IMG/VR virus record: IMGVR_UViG_3300035698_012962
Location: 1-64,000 of that record
Length of the DNA stretch: 64,000 nt
Reading direction: 5' to 3' (one strand)
Source of the DNA: a virus
A program made the translations under genes and the position numbers. The first letter of the stretch is position 1. Each line of letters begins with the position of its first letter. Shown piece by piece: positions 18,738 to 27,240 of the stretch. A model generated the notes under the pieces. The model was not told where the DNA came from. It saw nothing but the letters and a program-made list of their open reading frames with translations, and made no database searches.

Positions 18738-20117
18738 CTATTTTTTGTACCATTCAAATTTATAGTTACCAGTATTCCATATTTTATAATATCCACGATT
18801 ATACATAATTTCAGATTCAGTTAATATTGGATCTTCGCCTTCTTCAACCAGCTTATGTTTTTGAAATTTATATCTATGATATTTTCGTTTACCCTTTACA
18901 TAGAAATATCCAGGTGTTGTAAATTTAATGAACTTAAATCCTAATTTTTCATATACATTTCCCGTTGCCCAATCTTTGTTTGCAAATGATAATACATACA
19001 TTGGATTATGGTTATTAATGAAAAAAGTAAATAATTTACTAGCACCACCGACTACTGAATAATTTTGTTTAGAACAAAATCGTAATAACTCAAAACTTCC
19101 TTCTTTTGAAATTTGACCAGTTGCTTTTCTTAATTTACCAAATGTCATTACTTGTATCAATTCATCATTGAAATATAGTCCGCAACGAATTGATGAAACT
19201 GAATTTCCCTGTAAATGATTTTTAATCAAAAATCGTTTTGTTGTTTGGAAATCTAATTCTTTAAGTTCACATTGCCGTGCATATACCCTATGTTTGTTAT
19301 TATTTAACTGAGATAATAAAATTGATTTTACAATATCTTTGTTTTTTATCCAATCAGGTTCCCATATATGAATTAAATGAATATCATTTTCATTACATTC
19401 TTTTGTTTTATTCAAATGATATCGCTTTTCTTTAAATTCAGTAGAATGAAAGCGAGATCCATTATATTCAATAGCAAGTTTTTTATCGGGTACATAAATA
19501 TCCAATTCTAATCCAGATAAAATCGTAGTATTATTTTGTATAACTTCACCATCATAATTTTCACAAATGAAATCACATATAGACTGTTCTGCTTTAGATG
19601 GTCCGTGGTTATGAAAAATAGAATCTCCTTCTTTTAAATATTTTATTCTGGATCTTCTCATTTTCATTCTTGATTTTTTACTTCTCTTAGAGCCTAAATG
19701 AGTATCATAAATATTGTGACCAGATATGTACTCACTATGATACGGATATTGATTTTTTAATGTTACTAATTCTCCACAACCACATTTACAAGTTGGAAGT
19801 TTATTTTGAAAAATATGCTGGATAATATACTCACGTTTTGATAACCCATAATTCATACGGACATAATATGATAAATGTCGTTCTGAAGCACATTCTTTAC
19901 CATCTATTTTACATTTATATTTACTATCAGATCGTTCTTCATAATCTAATTGTTTGGGTCTATATTCACCATATTTATTACGATAATCAACACATGATAT
20001 ATTGTGTTTGTGTTTCAGATGTGAATCAAATCCATTTAACTTTAAGTTTGATTTACATATTTTACATTTAACAGTTGATATTTTCCTTTTTCCGTTTTTC
20101 GGTATTCCTTTTGGCAT
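18738..20117 (-). CDS. Vsr-like (EDxHD) homing endonuclease, 459 aa
   Basis: The N-terminus has a Cys2-His2 finger (CKIC...HLKHKH, residues 18-38) and a further cysteine cluster CKCGCGE (110-116), typical of phage homing endonucleases. Residues 170-260 carry a very-short-patch-repair-like nuclease core: SKAEQSICDFI, LELDIYVPDKKLAIEYNGSRFHS and HLIHIWEPDW. The C-terminal 170 residues, with ELLRFCSKQNYSVVGGASKLF and LSFANKDWATGNVYEKLGFKF, form a second domain common to such phage proteins and of unknown role. The ATG overlaps the upstream stop (TAATG), so the two proteins are translationally coupled. A selfish or mobility gene that cleaves an intronless target site. Confidence 0.78.
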   Translation of the reverse strand: MPKGIPKNGKRKISTVKCKICKSNLKLNGFDSHLKHKHNISCVDYRNKYGEYRPKQLDYEERSDSKYKCKIDGKECASERHLSYYVRMNYGLSKREYIIQHIFQNKLPTCKCGCGELVTLKNQYPYHSEYISGHNIYDTHLGSKRSKKSRMKMRRSRIKYLKEGDSIFHNHGPSKAEQSICDFICENYDGEVIQNNTTILSGLELDIYVPDKKLAIEYNGSRFHSTEFKEKRYHLNKTKECNENDIHLIHIWEPDWIKNKDIVKSILLSQLNNNKHRVYARQCELKELDFQTTKRFLIKNHLQGNSVSSIRCGLYFNDELIQVMTFGKLRKATGQISKEGSFELLRFCSKQNYSVVGGASKLFTFFINNHNPMYVLSFANKDWATGNVYEKLGFKFIKFTTPGYFYVKGKRKYHRYKFQKHKLVEEGEDPILTESEIMYNRGYYKIWNTGNYKFEWYKK

Positions 20118-21892
20118 TATTTTAATTTAATTAAAAGTTCATAATTTTCTTTAGTAGAATTAAAGGGCGATCTATTTTTATTTATTTTACCACATATATC
20201 AAATTTGTCTGACAAAAGATTATAAGTGTCAATATCTACATTTAATATTAAATTATCTAATTGGAATAATGAGTTAATAAAGGTGTCCATCCAATCATCA
20301 ACTGTTGAATAATTAAACATATTATTATAATCTTCTTTATTATAATATGGTATCGAGGTAAATGTAAAATCATAATCAATAGGAATTATTGCATTTTCTA
20401 TTTTATCATTAATAAGAATAACATTTTTAAATCCAAATAATTCCACTATTTTTTTTAATCCATTATATGTATCAATATTTGGCTCTACTCCAATATAAGT
20501 ACCCTTTGGATATTTACACTTAAATCCAACTAACCTTCCACCAAATCCTGCACAAGGATCTAAAACTATTGGCGTTTCCGTTTCCCCTAAATAATGAGTA
20601 TAAATTGCGGATGCTAACGCTGGTTTGAAAAAAGAAACACAATACCTATTAACATTAAGAGCATAAACTAAATTACGTAAGCTAAAATCAGAAATATGAT
20701 TATCATTATTAATTCCTATCCTATATTTGATCAAGTTATACATTATTTTATCATCATCCCAAGCTTCTATTGGACTTAGCCTACTATTAAATGAACTATC
20801 CCAATATGAATCAAAAATACTTTTTAATAATGATACACCTTTATTAAATGCATTATTTTTAAATGTATCGTTTCCAATATATATTCTATTTACATCCAAC
20901 TCTCTAATATATTTAATAACATCATTTGGAGACTCATTGGAAACTATTGTTGGAAAATTAGGTGAAAACGTTCTCACAAATTTTAATAACATCGGTATAT
21001 ATTTTTCTAATTTATCTTTTCCATATTTATTAATATAATCAGTTAAATATTCTTTATTAATAATAATATCATTATATCCTAATTTAAAATCATTATTATA
21101 TGATTCATTAATGATATTATCTAATGTGATATCATTTGGTATTTCAGATGTTTTTATTCTAATTAACGAATATTCATCATTATTATCTATAAGTAAATCT
21201 TTTTCATAATCATTTAATACGCTATTTATTTGTGTTAAAGATAAATTTACTAATTGATTAGGATGATAATAGTCGCCATCTACATCAATAAGAAGATTTC
21301 CAACTTTAATATCAAATTCTTTACCATCTACTATAATTGATTGTTTTCCATTTAATTTTTCAGTTAAGAGTTTTTCATATTTAGATTTCTTTTTAATATG
21401 CTTTTTTCTAAAAACTGGATCTAAAAAAATATTAGAATATCCAAATCGTTCTATACAAGTTTTCTTCAATTTTTCTTGTACATTTCTACATTTCGCTGGA
21501 TTATCAACACCATATTTCTTCTGGTTTGTTTTTTTTATTTTATGTTTAAACTTATCTAATTGGAATACATTTTCTACTCCATATTTATCTTTAATCGCTT
21601 TTTTTGTATTTAATTTTATTTTTTCTTTAGTTTCTTTTGTATGTGGTTTTCGTGGAAAATGATTGGTAGTATATTCTGAATATCGTATTATGTCTTTATG
21701 TAATGTTGTTTTCTTAACAGGTGTACCACATCCACATTTACACATCGGTATATCATCTAAAAAATATTTAACTATATATTCTTTTAATGTAAGACCATGA
21801 GACTGAATACATTTATTTCGTGCATGTGCAGATTTATATGAAGTATCACATACTCTACACAATAACTCATTTTCTATTTTTATTTCTACCAT
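20117..21892 (-). CDS. Endonuclease-DNA methyltransferase fusion, 591 aa
   Basis: Residues 1-165 contain CRVC, CKCGCGTPV and repeated DNA-binding units (YGVENVFQLDKFKHKIKKT, YGVDNPAKC). Residues 170-250 hold a Vsr-like core, KYEKLL...EFDIKVGNLLIDVDGDYYHP. Residues 400-590 are a Rossmann methyltransferase: CVSFFKPALASAIY, motif I DPCAGFGGR (445-453), YIGVEPN and a catalytic-type TSIPYYN (512-518). The last normally reads S/N/D-PP-Y; here the first Pro is Ile. A nuclease and a methylase on one chain look like a compact modification-coupled homing element. It is driven by its own Bacteroidota-type promoter and inserted between gp23 and gp13. Confidence 0.75.
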   Translation of the reverse strand: MVEIKIENELLCRVCDTSYKSAHARNKCIQSHGLTLKEYIVKYFLDDIPMCKCGCGTPVKKTTLHKDIIRYSEYTTNHFPRKPHTKETKEKIKLNTKKAIKDKYGVENVFQLDKFKHKIKKTNQKKYGVDNPAKCRNVQEKLKKTCIERFGYSNIFLDPVFRKKHIKKKSKYEKLLTEKLNGKQSIIVDGKEFDIKVGNLLIDVDGDYYHPNQLVNLSLTQINSVLNDYEKDLLIDNNDEYSLIRIKTSEIPNDITLDNIINESYNNDFKLGYNDIIINKEYLTDYINKYGKDKLEKYIPMLLKFVRTFSPNFPTIVSNESPNDVIKYIRELDVNRIYIGNDTFKNNAFNKGVSLLKSIFDSYWDSSFNSRLSPIEAWDDDKIMYNLIKYRIGINNDNHISDFSLRNLVYALNVNRYCVSFFKPALASAIYTHYLGETETPIVLDPCAGFGGRLVGFKCKYPKGTYIGVEPNIDTYNGLKKIVELFGFKNVILINDKIENAIIPIDYDFTFTSIPYYNKEDYNNMFNYSTVDDWMDTFINSLFQLDNLILNVDIDTYNLLSDKFDICGKINKNRSPFNSTKENYELLIKLK

Positions 21893-21925
21893 TTATATTA
21901 AAAAATTAATTATACCTATGACCAT

Positions 21926-21955
21926 AAATATACGAAAATTAATTATTAAACACAA
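21926..21955 (-). promoter_or_regulatory. Bacteroidota-type promoter of the endonuclease unit
   Basis: On the minus strand TTG, a 20-base spacer and TATATTTATGG. The core TTTCGTATATTTAT is identical to the promoter of the zinc-ribbon gene at 17599-17632. Confidence 0.55.
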
Positions 21956-21970
21956 CTATTTTTTGACATA

Positions 21971-22004
21971 AAAAAAAGGAACCACCGTTTCGGATGATTC
22001 CTTT
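21971..22004 (-). terminator. Rho-independent terminator after the major capsid gene
   Basis: Minus strand: AAAGGAATCATCC, a short loop, GGTGGTTCCTTT, then T8. It lies 41 bp past the gp23 stop and separates the capsid unit from the inserted endonuclease unit. Confidence 0.82.
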
Positions 22005-22044
22005 AAGTTTTTAACACGACTACGTATTAAAGATTACTTAATGC

Positions 22045-23688
22045 TTACACATTTTGTAGGTCTTTAACATAGATCTTACCATAAAATTCAGGTCTCACTA
22101 TTTTTTTAGCGTAACGGGTCATGACCCCCCGACGGGGGGTAAAATTAGTCGGATCATACACTAATGGTGTCATAATCAACGGTACATATGGTGCATATAC
22201 AGCTCCTGTCTCAAGGAAGTTGTTACCTTTATATCCCATTAAGATTTCGTTAGAAGTCATATATGGGTTTTTGTAAACAGTGTATCTGTTTGCAATTGCA
22301 CCTACTGCAGTTACTCCAGCAGCGAATTCCATAGCATCCTTATCAGAATTCACGTGGAATCCTGGGATTGATTCAAGAATTGTACATACATCAGGTGATG
22401 CAACTAAGAAGTTAGCTCCACCTCTAAGTGTCAATGTGTGAATTTTGTTAGAAACTTTATTCAACTTAACACCTAATGTTTGGAACCATGTGTTCTTTTG
22501 GTATGCTACAGCGTTTGCTGAATTTACCCACGTTCCGGCATTAGAGTTATACTCTTGTCCGATTGTTGCTGACCAGTAGTCTACTGTCAATGCGTTTGAT
22601 TTCAACATATCCAAAATTTCCAAGTCAATCTCAAGAGAGATATACTCAGATAACATTGATGTCAATTCTGCTTCCGCATCAATTGAGTGATATGCGTTTA
22701 AATCTTGCGCTAATTCAGGAGTCCAAACTGCTTTCAACTTACGTGTTTTCGCAACGATTGGCTCAGAACGTAGTTCCAAGTCAATTTCTGGAATTGCTAA
22801 ATCAGTACCAGCATCATAACCTGCATCGGCGTTTTCACCACGAATTGGGCTTCTGTCTTCAAAATCACCACGATCGAAATCAGTTGGTTGTTCTGAATAA
22901 GTAACAGAGAAATTTGATCCTGAGATTGCTGAACCTCTTACCACGAAATCTACAGTTGATGATCCTAATGCTACATCAGTGTATTGTGGGTAGAAAGCTG
23001 CCGGATCTGCCATTGCTGAACCAGAGATGTGGAAACTTTTTGAACCTTCCTTATCAAGTGGTCGTCCGCCTGCGTTTTCAATATCTGCAATATCGAAACT
23101 AACGATAAATACTTCACCTGCTTCCACAGATGCACTAAGTGCAGAGTTGAAACCAATTGCTTCGTGAGAAGCGCTTGTTACTGTTGATGGAACAATGTTA
23201 CTAACTGTTCTTTGGTTGATTGAGTATCCCCATCTACCGTCACCGTATGCACCTGAAACAGCTGCATCAGTTGAACCCAATTTTTTCCCTGTTCCACCGA
23301 AAACGGATGAACCTAAAAATCCTGGGTTTCCTTCTTGGTTGCTTCCATATTTGAAGTCCAAGTAAAATATCAAACCAGATGGTAAGTTCATTGGTTGAAC
23401 TGATACGAATTCCTTCGATGCAATTTCACCAAAAATACGTCTTACCAATGGTAACGCAACACCAGCCCATTCTTCTGAACCAGAAGTTGTACCTGTTTGA
23501 GTTGCTTCGTCAAGCAATTGTTTTGCTTGGTTTTCTAAGAGAACTGCCATTGAATGTTGTTCTCTTTCTCGTAATCCTTCTAGAAGACCTGTTTCTGACC
23601 ATTTGCCTTTTAATCCTCGAGTTTCCTCTAGCATTACAGCTTGTGGGTTTTTAGCCTCCATAAGTTTGTTTAAATTAAAATTTGCCAT
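22045..23688 (-). CDS. gp23: Major capsid protein, gp23-like, 547 aa
   Basis: HK97-fold capsid protein of the T4 type. Landmarks are FVSVQPMNLPSGLIFYLDFKYG (T4 CGVQPMNSPTGQVFALRAVYG), KLKAVWTPELAQDLNAYHSIDAEAEL (T4 RQLKAAYSIELAQDLRAVHGMDADAEL), and the C-terminal GYKGNNFLETGAVYAPYVPL. The N-terminal propeptide probably ends at QLLDE-61, an L-x-E site like the T4 gp23 cleavage at LTE-65. AAGGA lies upstream of the ATG as ribosome-binding site. Expressed from the promoter at 25051 together with gp22. Confidence 0.95.
   Translation of the reverse strand: MANFNLNKLMEAKNPQAVMLEETRGLKGKWSETGLLEGLREREQHSMAVLLENQAKQLLDEATQTGTTSGSEEWAGVALPLVRRIFGEIASKEFVSVQPMNLPSGLIFYLDFKYGSNQEGNPGFLGSSVFGGTGKKLGSTDAAVSGAYGDGRWGYSINQRTVSNIVPSTVTSASHEAIGFNSALSASVEAGEVFIVSFDIADIENAGGRPLDKEGSKSFHISGSAMADPAAFYPQYTDVALGSSTVDFVVRGSAISGSNFSVTYSEQPTDFDRGDFEDRSPIRGENADAGYDAGTDLAIPEIDLELRSEPIVAKTRKLKAVWTPELAQDLNAYHSIDAEAELTSMLSEYISLEIDLEILDMLKSNALTVDYWSATIGQEYNSNAGTWVNSANAVAYQKNTWFQTLGVKLNKVSNKIHTLTLRGGANFLVASPDVCTILESIPGFHVNSDKDAMEFAAGVTAVGAIANRYTVYKNPYMTSNEILMGYKGNNFLETGAVYAPYVPLIMTPLVYDPTNFTPRRGVMTRYAKKIVRPEFYGKIYVKDLQNV
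22124..22140. repeat. GC-rich perfect hairpin inside gp23
   Basis: ACCCCCC, a 3-base loop, GGGGGGT: a seven-base perfect inverted repeat of almost pure GC in an AT-rich gene. It encodes TPRRGV near the capsid C-terminus, using codons CCC, CGG and GGG that are otherwise uncommon here. Confidence 0.7.
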
Positions 23689-23717
23689 TCTATTTTTTCC
23701 TTTGTTTAATTAATGTG

Positions 23718-24884
23718 TTATTTGTTAATACCTGCTAACTGTTTGAACCGATGAGCCATATCATTTGTATTCTCTGTAATGATGTTTGTTGATTCCTTTG
23801 AAGGTTTAGTTGAAGCAGTTGCTCTTGAAGCAAGCCCTTCAGTTATTTTCTTCACTTTCTTTCTTTCAACACCATTAGCAAATGTCATTGATTCAGCTAA
23901 AGTTGCATAAACTAGTTTTACTTCTCTAACAGAATTTGTTCTGTCAAGTGATTCTACTACTTTCACTTTTTGAGAGTTATCAAGATCATAAGATCTAAAT
24001 ATTTTGTTTGTGTAAAGAAGTTTTGCGTTTAATAGGTTCACTTCATTGATTGTTGATTTCAATTCACGAATTGTTGAATAAGCTTGTGCTAACTCTGCTT
24101 GTACTTCTGCAGATGCTTCATCTTCTTCTTCTTCGGAACCTTCTTCTTCATCATCTCCGTATCCCATTTCACGTAGAATTTCGTCTAAGTCGATTTCATC
24201 ATCAAACTCAAATTCATCATCATCATCTTCTTGTTCACTTTCTTCGATTTCTCCTTCATCATCAAGATCAAATTCTATTTCATCATTTTCTCCCAATGCA
24301 TCAAAGTCAACTTCTTCATCATCCTCTTCACCTTCTTCGGATTCGAATACATCTTCTTCTTCGTCATCATCTAAGTCTGCTTCCAATTCTTTGATAATAG
24401 ATTCTAAATCTAAATCATCTTCGAACTCATCTTCTTCTTCACCATCGAATTCTTCTTCTTCATTTACATCATAAGTTGCGCCTGTTACATCTTCGTCGTC
24501 ATCTTCTTCTGTAGTTTCAGTCAAATCATCAACGACTGTTCCTTGATTATAATCTGAGTCCGACGGGGCTTTAGCCTTGCCTGTCTCAGGATCTAAATCA
24601 GTATGTGCTGTATTTGCATCAGCTGCTGGTTGCTTACCATCGGTTCCACTTTCATCTTTTCCATCTCCTTTTCCGATTGCGGATGAATCTACAGTTTCTT
24701 CGATTTCATCTTCGTCTTCAAACTCGTCTTCACCTTCCATTTCAGCTTGTAGCTTTTTAGAAAGTAATGATTGTAATTTTGGAGTGAATGCTTCTTCCAA
24801 AGCGATTCTTGCGTTTTCGATAGCAGTTTTACGTACAGCTTTAGCATCAGCTATTGCTTCTTTAAGTAATTTTGATTCTGCCAT
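23718..24884 (-). CDS. gp22: Prohead core scaffold, gp22-like, 388 aa
   Basis: A highly acidic protein: residues 50-265 are runs of Asp and Glu, flanked by helical ends. It sits directly upstream of gp23, as T4 gp22 does. The C-terminus MAHRFKQLAGINK matches the conserved gp22 tail. Several I/L-x-E sites (INE, ITE-GLAS, ITE-NTND) fit gp21-type proteolysis of the core. It assembles the prohead and is then degraded. The long 166-nt leader from the promoter at 25051 contains two hairpins, AACTCAT/ATGAGTT and GAGATA/TATCTC, which may act on this abundant message. Confidence 0.83.
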   Translation of the reverse strand: MAESKLLKEAIADAKAVRKTAIENARIALEEAFTPKLQSLLSKKLQAEMEGEDEFEDEDEIEETVDSSAIGKGDGKDESGTDGKQPAADANTAHTDLDPETGKAKAPSDSDYNQGTVVDDLTETTEEDDDEDVTGATYDVNEEEEFDGEEEDEFEDDLDLESIIKELEADLDDDEEEDVFESEEGEEDDEEVDFDALGENDEIEFDLDDEGEIEESEQEDDDDEFEFDDEIDLDEILREMGYGDDEEEGSEEEEDEASAEVQAELAQAYSTIRELKSTINEVNLLNAKLLYTNKIFRSYDLDNSQKVKVVESLDRTNSVREVKLVYATLAESMTFANGVERKKVKKITEGLASRATASTKPSKESTNIITENTNDMAHRFKQLAGINK

Positions 24885-25050
24885 GTGTATTTTTACCTTT
24901 TAGTTTTCTGAAGTTATTTAGGTAAACTTCAATATTGGTTTAAAAATTGGCTTGTCGGTTACTACACATTAATTGGAGATATTCTCTATCTCAGGTGAGT
25001 ATTCATTGTACCAAATGTAAAAACTCATATATAAATGAGTTATTATATAA

Positions 25051-25060
25051 TATAAGTATA
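25051..25060 (-). promoter_or_regulatory. Phage promoter motif of the capsid unit (TATACTTATA)
   Basis: Exact decamer 166 bp upstream of the gp22 ATG. It is the only copy with such a long leader. Confidence 0.6.
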
Positions 25061-25100
25061 AGAAAATTTAGGAAAACGATAAAAAAACTTAAATTAATTA

Positions 25101-25307
25101 TTATTTATTGTTTTTATCCGCAATTTTTTGCTTATATTTTGCTTCTTTTTTCTTTAATCTCTTTTCAGTAGATGGTTTTGTGAATTCTTGGTTGTTACGG
25201 AATTCATATAATATACCAGATGATTTGACCATCTTTGTGAAAATATTAATTGCCTTATCAACATTTCCCTTTCGTACCGTAACACCTATTCTATTTTTAT
25301 TTGCCAT
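25101..25307 (-). CDS. rpsU: Ribosomal protein bS21, 68 aa
   Basis: VRKGNVDKAINIFTKMVKSS is the bS21 start and EFTKPSTEKRLKKKEAKYKQ its basic C-terminal helix; the FTKPS-EKR phrase is of the Bacteroidota type. Length is normal for the family. In Bacteroidota ribosomes bS21 helps hide the anti-Shine-Dalgarno of 16S rRNA, so a phage copy could change which messages are initiated (known for the host family; inference for the phage). No ribosome-binding site precedes its ATG. It is the last gene of the unit that includes the prohead protease. Phage-encoded bS21 is known in other marine phages. Confidence 0.88.
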   Translation of the reverse strand: MANKNRIGVTVRKGNVDKAINIFTKMVKSSGILYEFRNNQEFTKPSTEKRLKKKEAKYKQKIADKNNK

Positions 25308-25333
25308 ATAACTATTGTTATTTTTATTTTTAA

Positions 25334-25732
25334 TTATTTCCCAATGGTAGTTGGTGGTTTAAATTCTTGTGCACTTTTTTTCATATACATTATGAATTTT
25401 TTTGGATCTGTAAATGATTTAAACAAACTACTACTATAAAATACTGCACCACTATAATAAACTTTACCGTTTCTATCCATAGTTCCAGTAGCTCTAACAA
25501 CTCCATTTTCAAACTCACCAGATAAATATATTTCTCGTTTTCCACCAAGAGCTGGCTTTTCCTCTATATCTGTAATCCATCTAACTTTAACCTTTTTTTT
25601 AGATAATTCTCTGATTACTTCTTTCTTAACTTTTGATAATGTATCTTTAATTTCATCTATATACGATTCGGATATTACATTAGAAATTTCTTCTTGTATA
25701 ATTTCTCGTAATTCTTTTTTAGTTATTTTCAT
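25334..25732 (-). CDS. Tagged internal-type protein, 132 aa
   Basis: Starts with the shared tag MKITKKELREIIQEEISNVI and a candidate cleavage site ISE at 20-22. The rest is basic and helical (KKEVIRELSKKKVKVRW), then a beta part with YLSGEFENGVVRATGTMDRN. Function unknown; the tag suggests packaging inside the capsid. It overlaps the next upstream gene by 4 bp. Confidence 0.65.
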   Translation of the reverse strand: MKITKKELREIIQEEISNVISESYIDEIKDTLSKVKKEVIRELSKKKVKVRWITDIEEKPALGGKREIYLSGEFENGVVRATGTMDRNGKVYYSGAVFYSSSLFKSFTDPKKFIMYMKKSAQEFKPPTTIGK

Positions 25733-26442
25733 TTTATTTTAGTATCATTATTATGAGTAAACTGTAATACAGTACCATCTTTGAAATAAATTTGTACGGT
25801 TCCATCATTTAAAATTGTAGACATTTTAACAGATTTGCCTTCTAATTTATGAATTTCTCCTTTTTTTAACGTTTCGTTTACATTCCCTAATCGTTGTCTC
25901 ATCACCTCTGGATCAATATCACTTATTTCATAATATCGGTTTAGAATCAAACCCATTTCTTCGTATAGTGCTTGCATCCTGGAATCTAATACTTTCGCAT
26001 CTTTTGCTACCTTATCAAATGAACCTTCCAATTTTTCCAATTGTTTCATGTTACGTTTAATAGTAACTTTATCGAACCAATCTTCTGCTTCATTCAATGT
26101 TAATTCTCTAGCCGCCTCTACAATACCACCAAGTGTTTCTGCAACTTCTATAATATCAGATGATCGCTTCATTTGAGAATTGTAAGTATTATAAGAAGAG
26201 ATAATTTCTAAGAAATGTTTTTTAACTTCAGTTGATAATGATTTTCTTTCTTCATTACCTCCGTTTTTTGATTCTTTAATACTGAATTTACCATCCTTAA
26301 TTTTTACTTCTTCTATTACAGTCTTACGGATATCATTATATCCTTTGAATGTCTTAGTTGCCTTTAAAATTGGTTTCGTTGATTTCATTGTAATTTTGTT
26401 ATTTGAAACAAAATCTGCAATATCAAATGGTTTATTTTTCAT
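25729..26442 (-). CDS. Internal-type protein with C-terminal LEGK domain, 237 aa
   Basis: No N-terminal tag (starts MKNKPFDIADFVSNNKITMK). The middle is a long helix (ILNRYYEISDIDPEVMRQRL). The last 50 residues, LKKGEIHKLEGKSVKMSTIL followed by NDGTVQIYFKDG, form a beta module almost the same as the end of the next gene (26447-27013). Function not known. Its place between protease and scaffold suggests a core or head-maturation protein. It overlaps the 25334-25732 gene by 4 bp. Confidence 0.62.
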   Translation of the reverse strand: MKNKPFDIADFVSNNKITMKSTKPILKATKTFKGYNDIRKTVIEEVKIKDGKFSIKESKNGGNEERKSLSTEVKKHFLEIISSYNTYNSQMKRSSDIIEVAETLGGIVEAARELTLNEAEDWFDKVTIKRNMKQLEKLEGSFDKVAKDAKVLDSRMQALYEEMGLILNRYYEISDIDPEVMRQRLGNVNETLKKGEIHKLEGKSVKMSTILNDGTVQIYFKDGTVLQFTHNNDTKIK

Positions 26443-26446
26443 AATT

Positions 26447-27013
26447 TTATTTTTTTATTTTAACATATTTATTATTCATAAATTCAATTGATGCACCATC
26501 TTTAAAATGAATTTGAATAGTTCCATCGTTTAATATAACAGAATATTTAACTTGCTTCCCTTCTAATGAATGTATTTCACCTTTTTTTAATTCTTCTTTG
26601 ATATTAATTGGTGAATTTTCTAATAATGTTTCAATTTTTTTACCTGCTGAATCATTAATTCTCATAGATGCTACATATGAAAATGCATTAATAATATCAA
26701 ACCCATCCCACTTAGCCCATTTAGCTATCATAATTCCTTTATCTTCTATTACACTTTCCAATTCCTTTGTATACGGAGATCCATCTTTACCAGATGGTCT
26801 ACTTGATCTAGGAAATAATTTATCTACTTTCTTAACTTCGCTATGAAAATTAGCATCAGTCAGAGCCCCTTTTAATATAGTTTTAAATACCCATTGATAT
26901 TCGGATAACCCTTTTGGTAAATTAATGTACCCATCGAAAAACTTTAATACTTTTTTATTTAACCGGGTATTTTCAGATTCTTTTAATAATTCTTTTAATT
27001 TTATTGATTTCAT
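26447..27013 (-). CDS. Tagged internal-type protein with LEGK domain, 188 aa
   Basis: A short tag MKSIKLKELLKES with an LKE site at 10-12. The C-terminal module LKKGEIHSLEGKQVKYSVIL and NDGTIQIHFKDG is a paralogue of the end of the preceding gene's product. The N-terminal half is unrelated to that neighbour, so the shared module was added to two different proteins. Unknown function; candidate packaged protein. Confidence 0.65.
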   Translation of the reverse strand: MKSIKLKELLKESENTRLNKKVLKFFDGYINLPKGLSEYQWVFKTILKGALTDANFHSEVKKVDKLFPRSSRPSGKDGSPYTKELESVIEDKGIMIAKWAKWDGFDIINAFSYVASMRINDSAGKKIETLLENSPINIKEELKKGEIHSLEGKQVKYSVILNDGTIQIHFKDGASIEFMNNKYVKIKK

Positions 27014-27027
27014 AGTTTTATATTATT

Positions 27028-27240
27028 TTAATTAAGGTCTGGCATATGTTTTCTTAATACAGATTCAATTACACGAGGTGGATTACTAAATGCCAATTCT
27101 CTAATCACAGATTCTAATGCTTTATCTTTAATACGTAAATCTCTAATCATTTTACTTAATATTTCTTCAGCTTTTGATTCTTGTAAAGTATGAAGTTCTT
27201 TACGAACGATTTCTCTTAGTTGTTTTTTAGTTATTTTCAT
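27028..27240 (-). CDS. Small tagged protein, 70 aa
   Basis: Starts MKITKKQLREIVRKELHTLQ with an LQE site at 19-21. The remaining 49 residues are two helices with SVIRELAFSNPPRVIESVLR. It overlaps the upstream gene by 4 bp. Short, basic and tagged, as would fit a DNA-associated internal protein. Not otherwise recognised. Confidence 0.65.
   Translation of the reverse strand: MKITKKQLREIVRKELHTLQESKAEEILSKMIRDLRIKDKALESVIRELAFSNPPRVIESVLRKHMPDLN

Noticed and set aside
24050-24394. Leu/His-rich open frame opposite the gp22 acidic region
   Set aside because: Antisense of Asp/Glu runs; composition is explained by the opposite strand.
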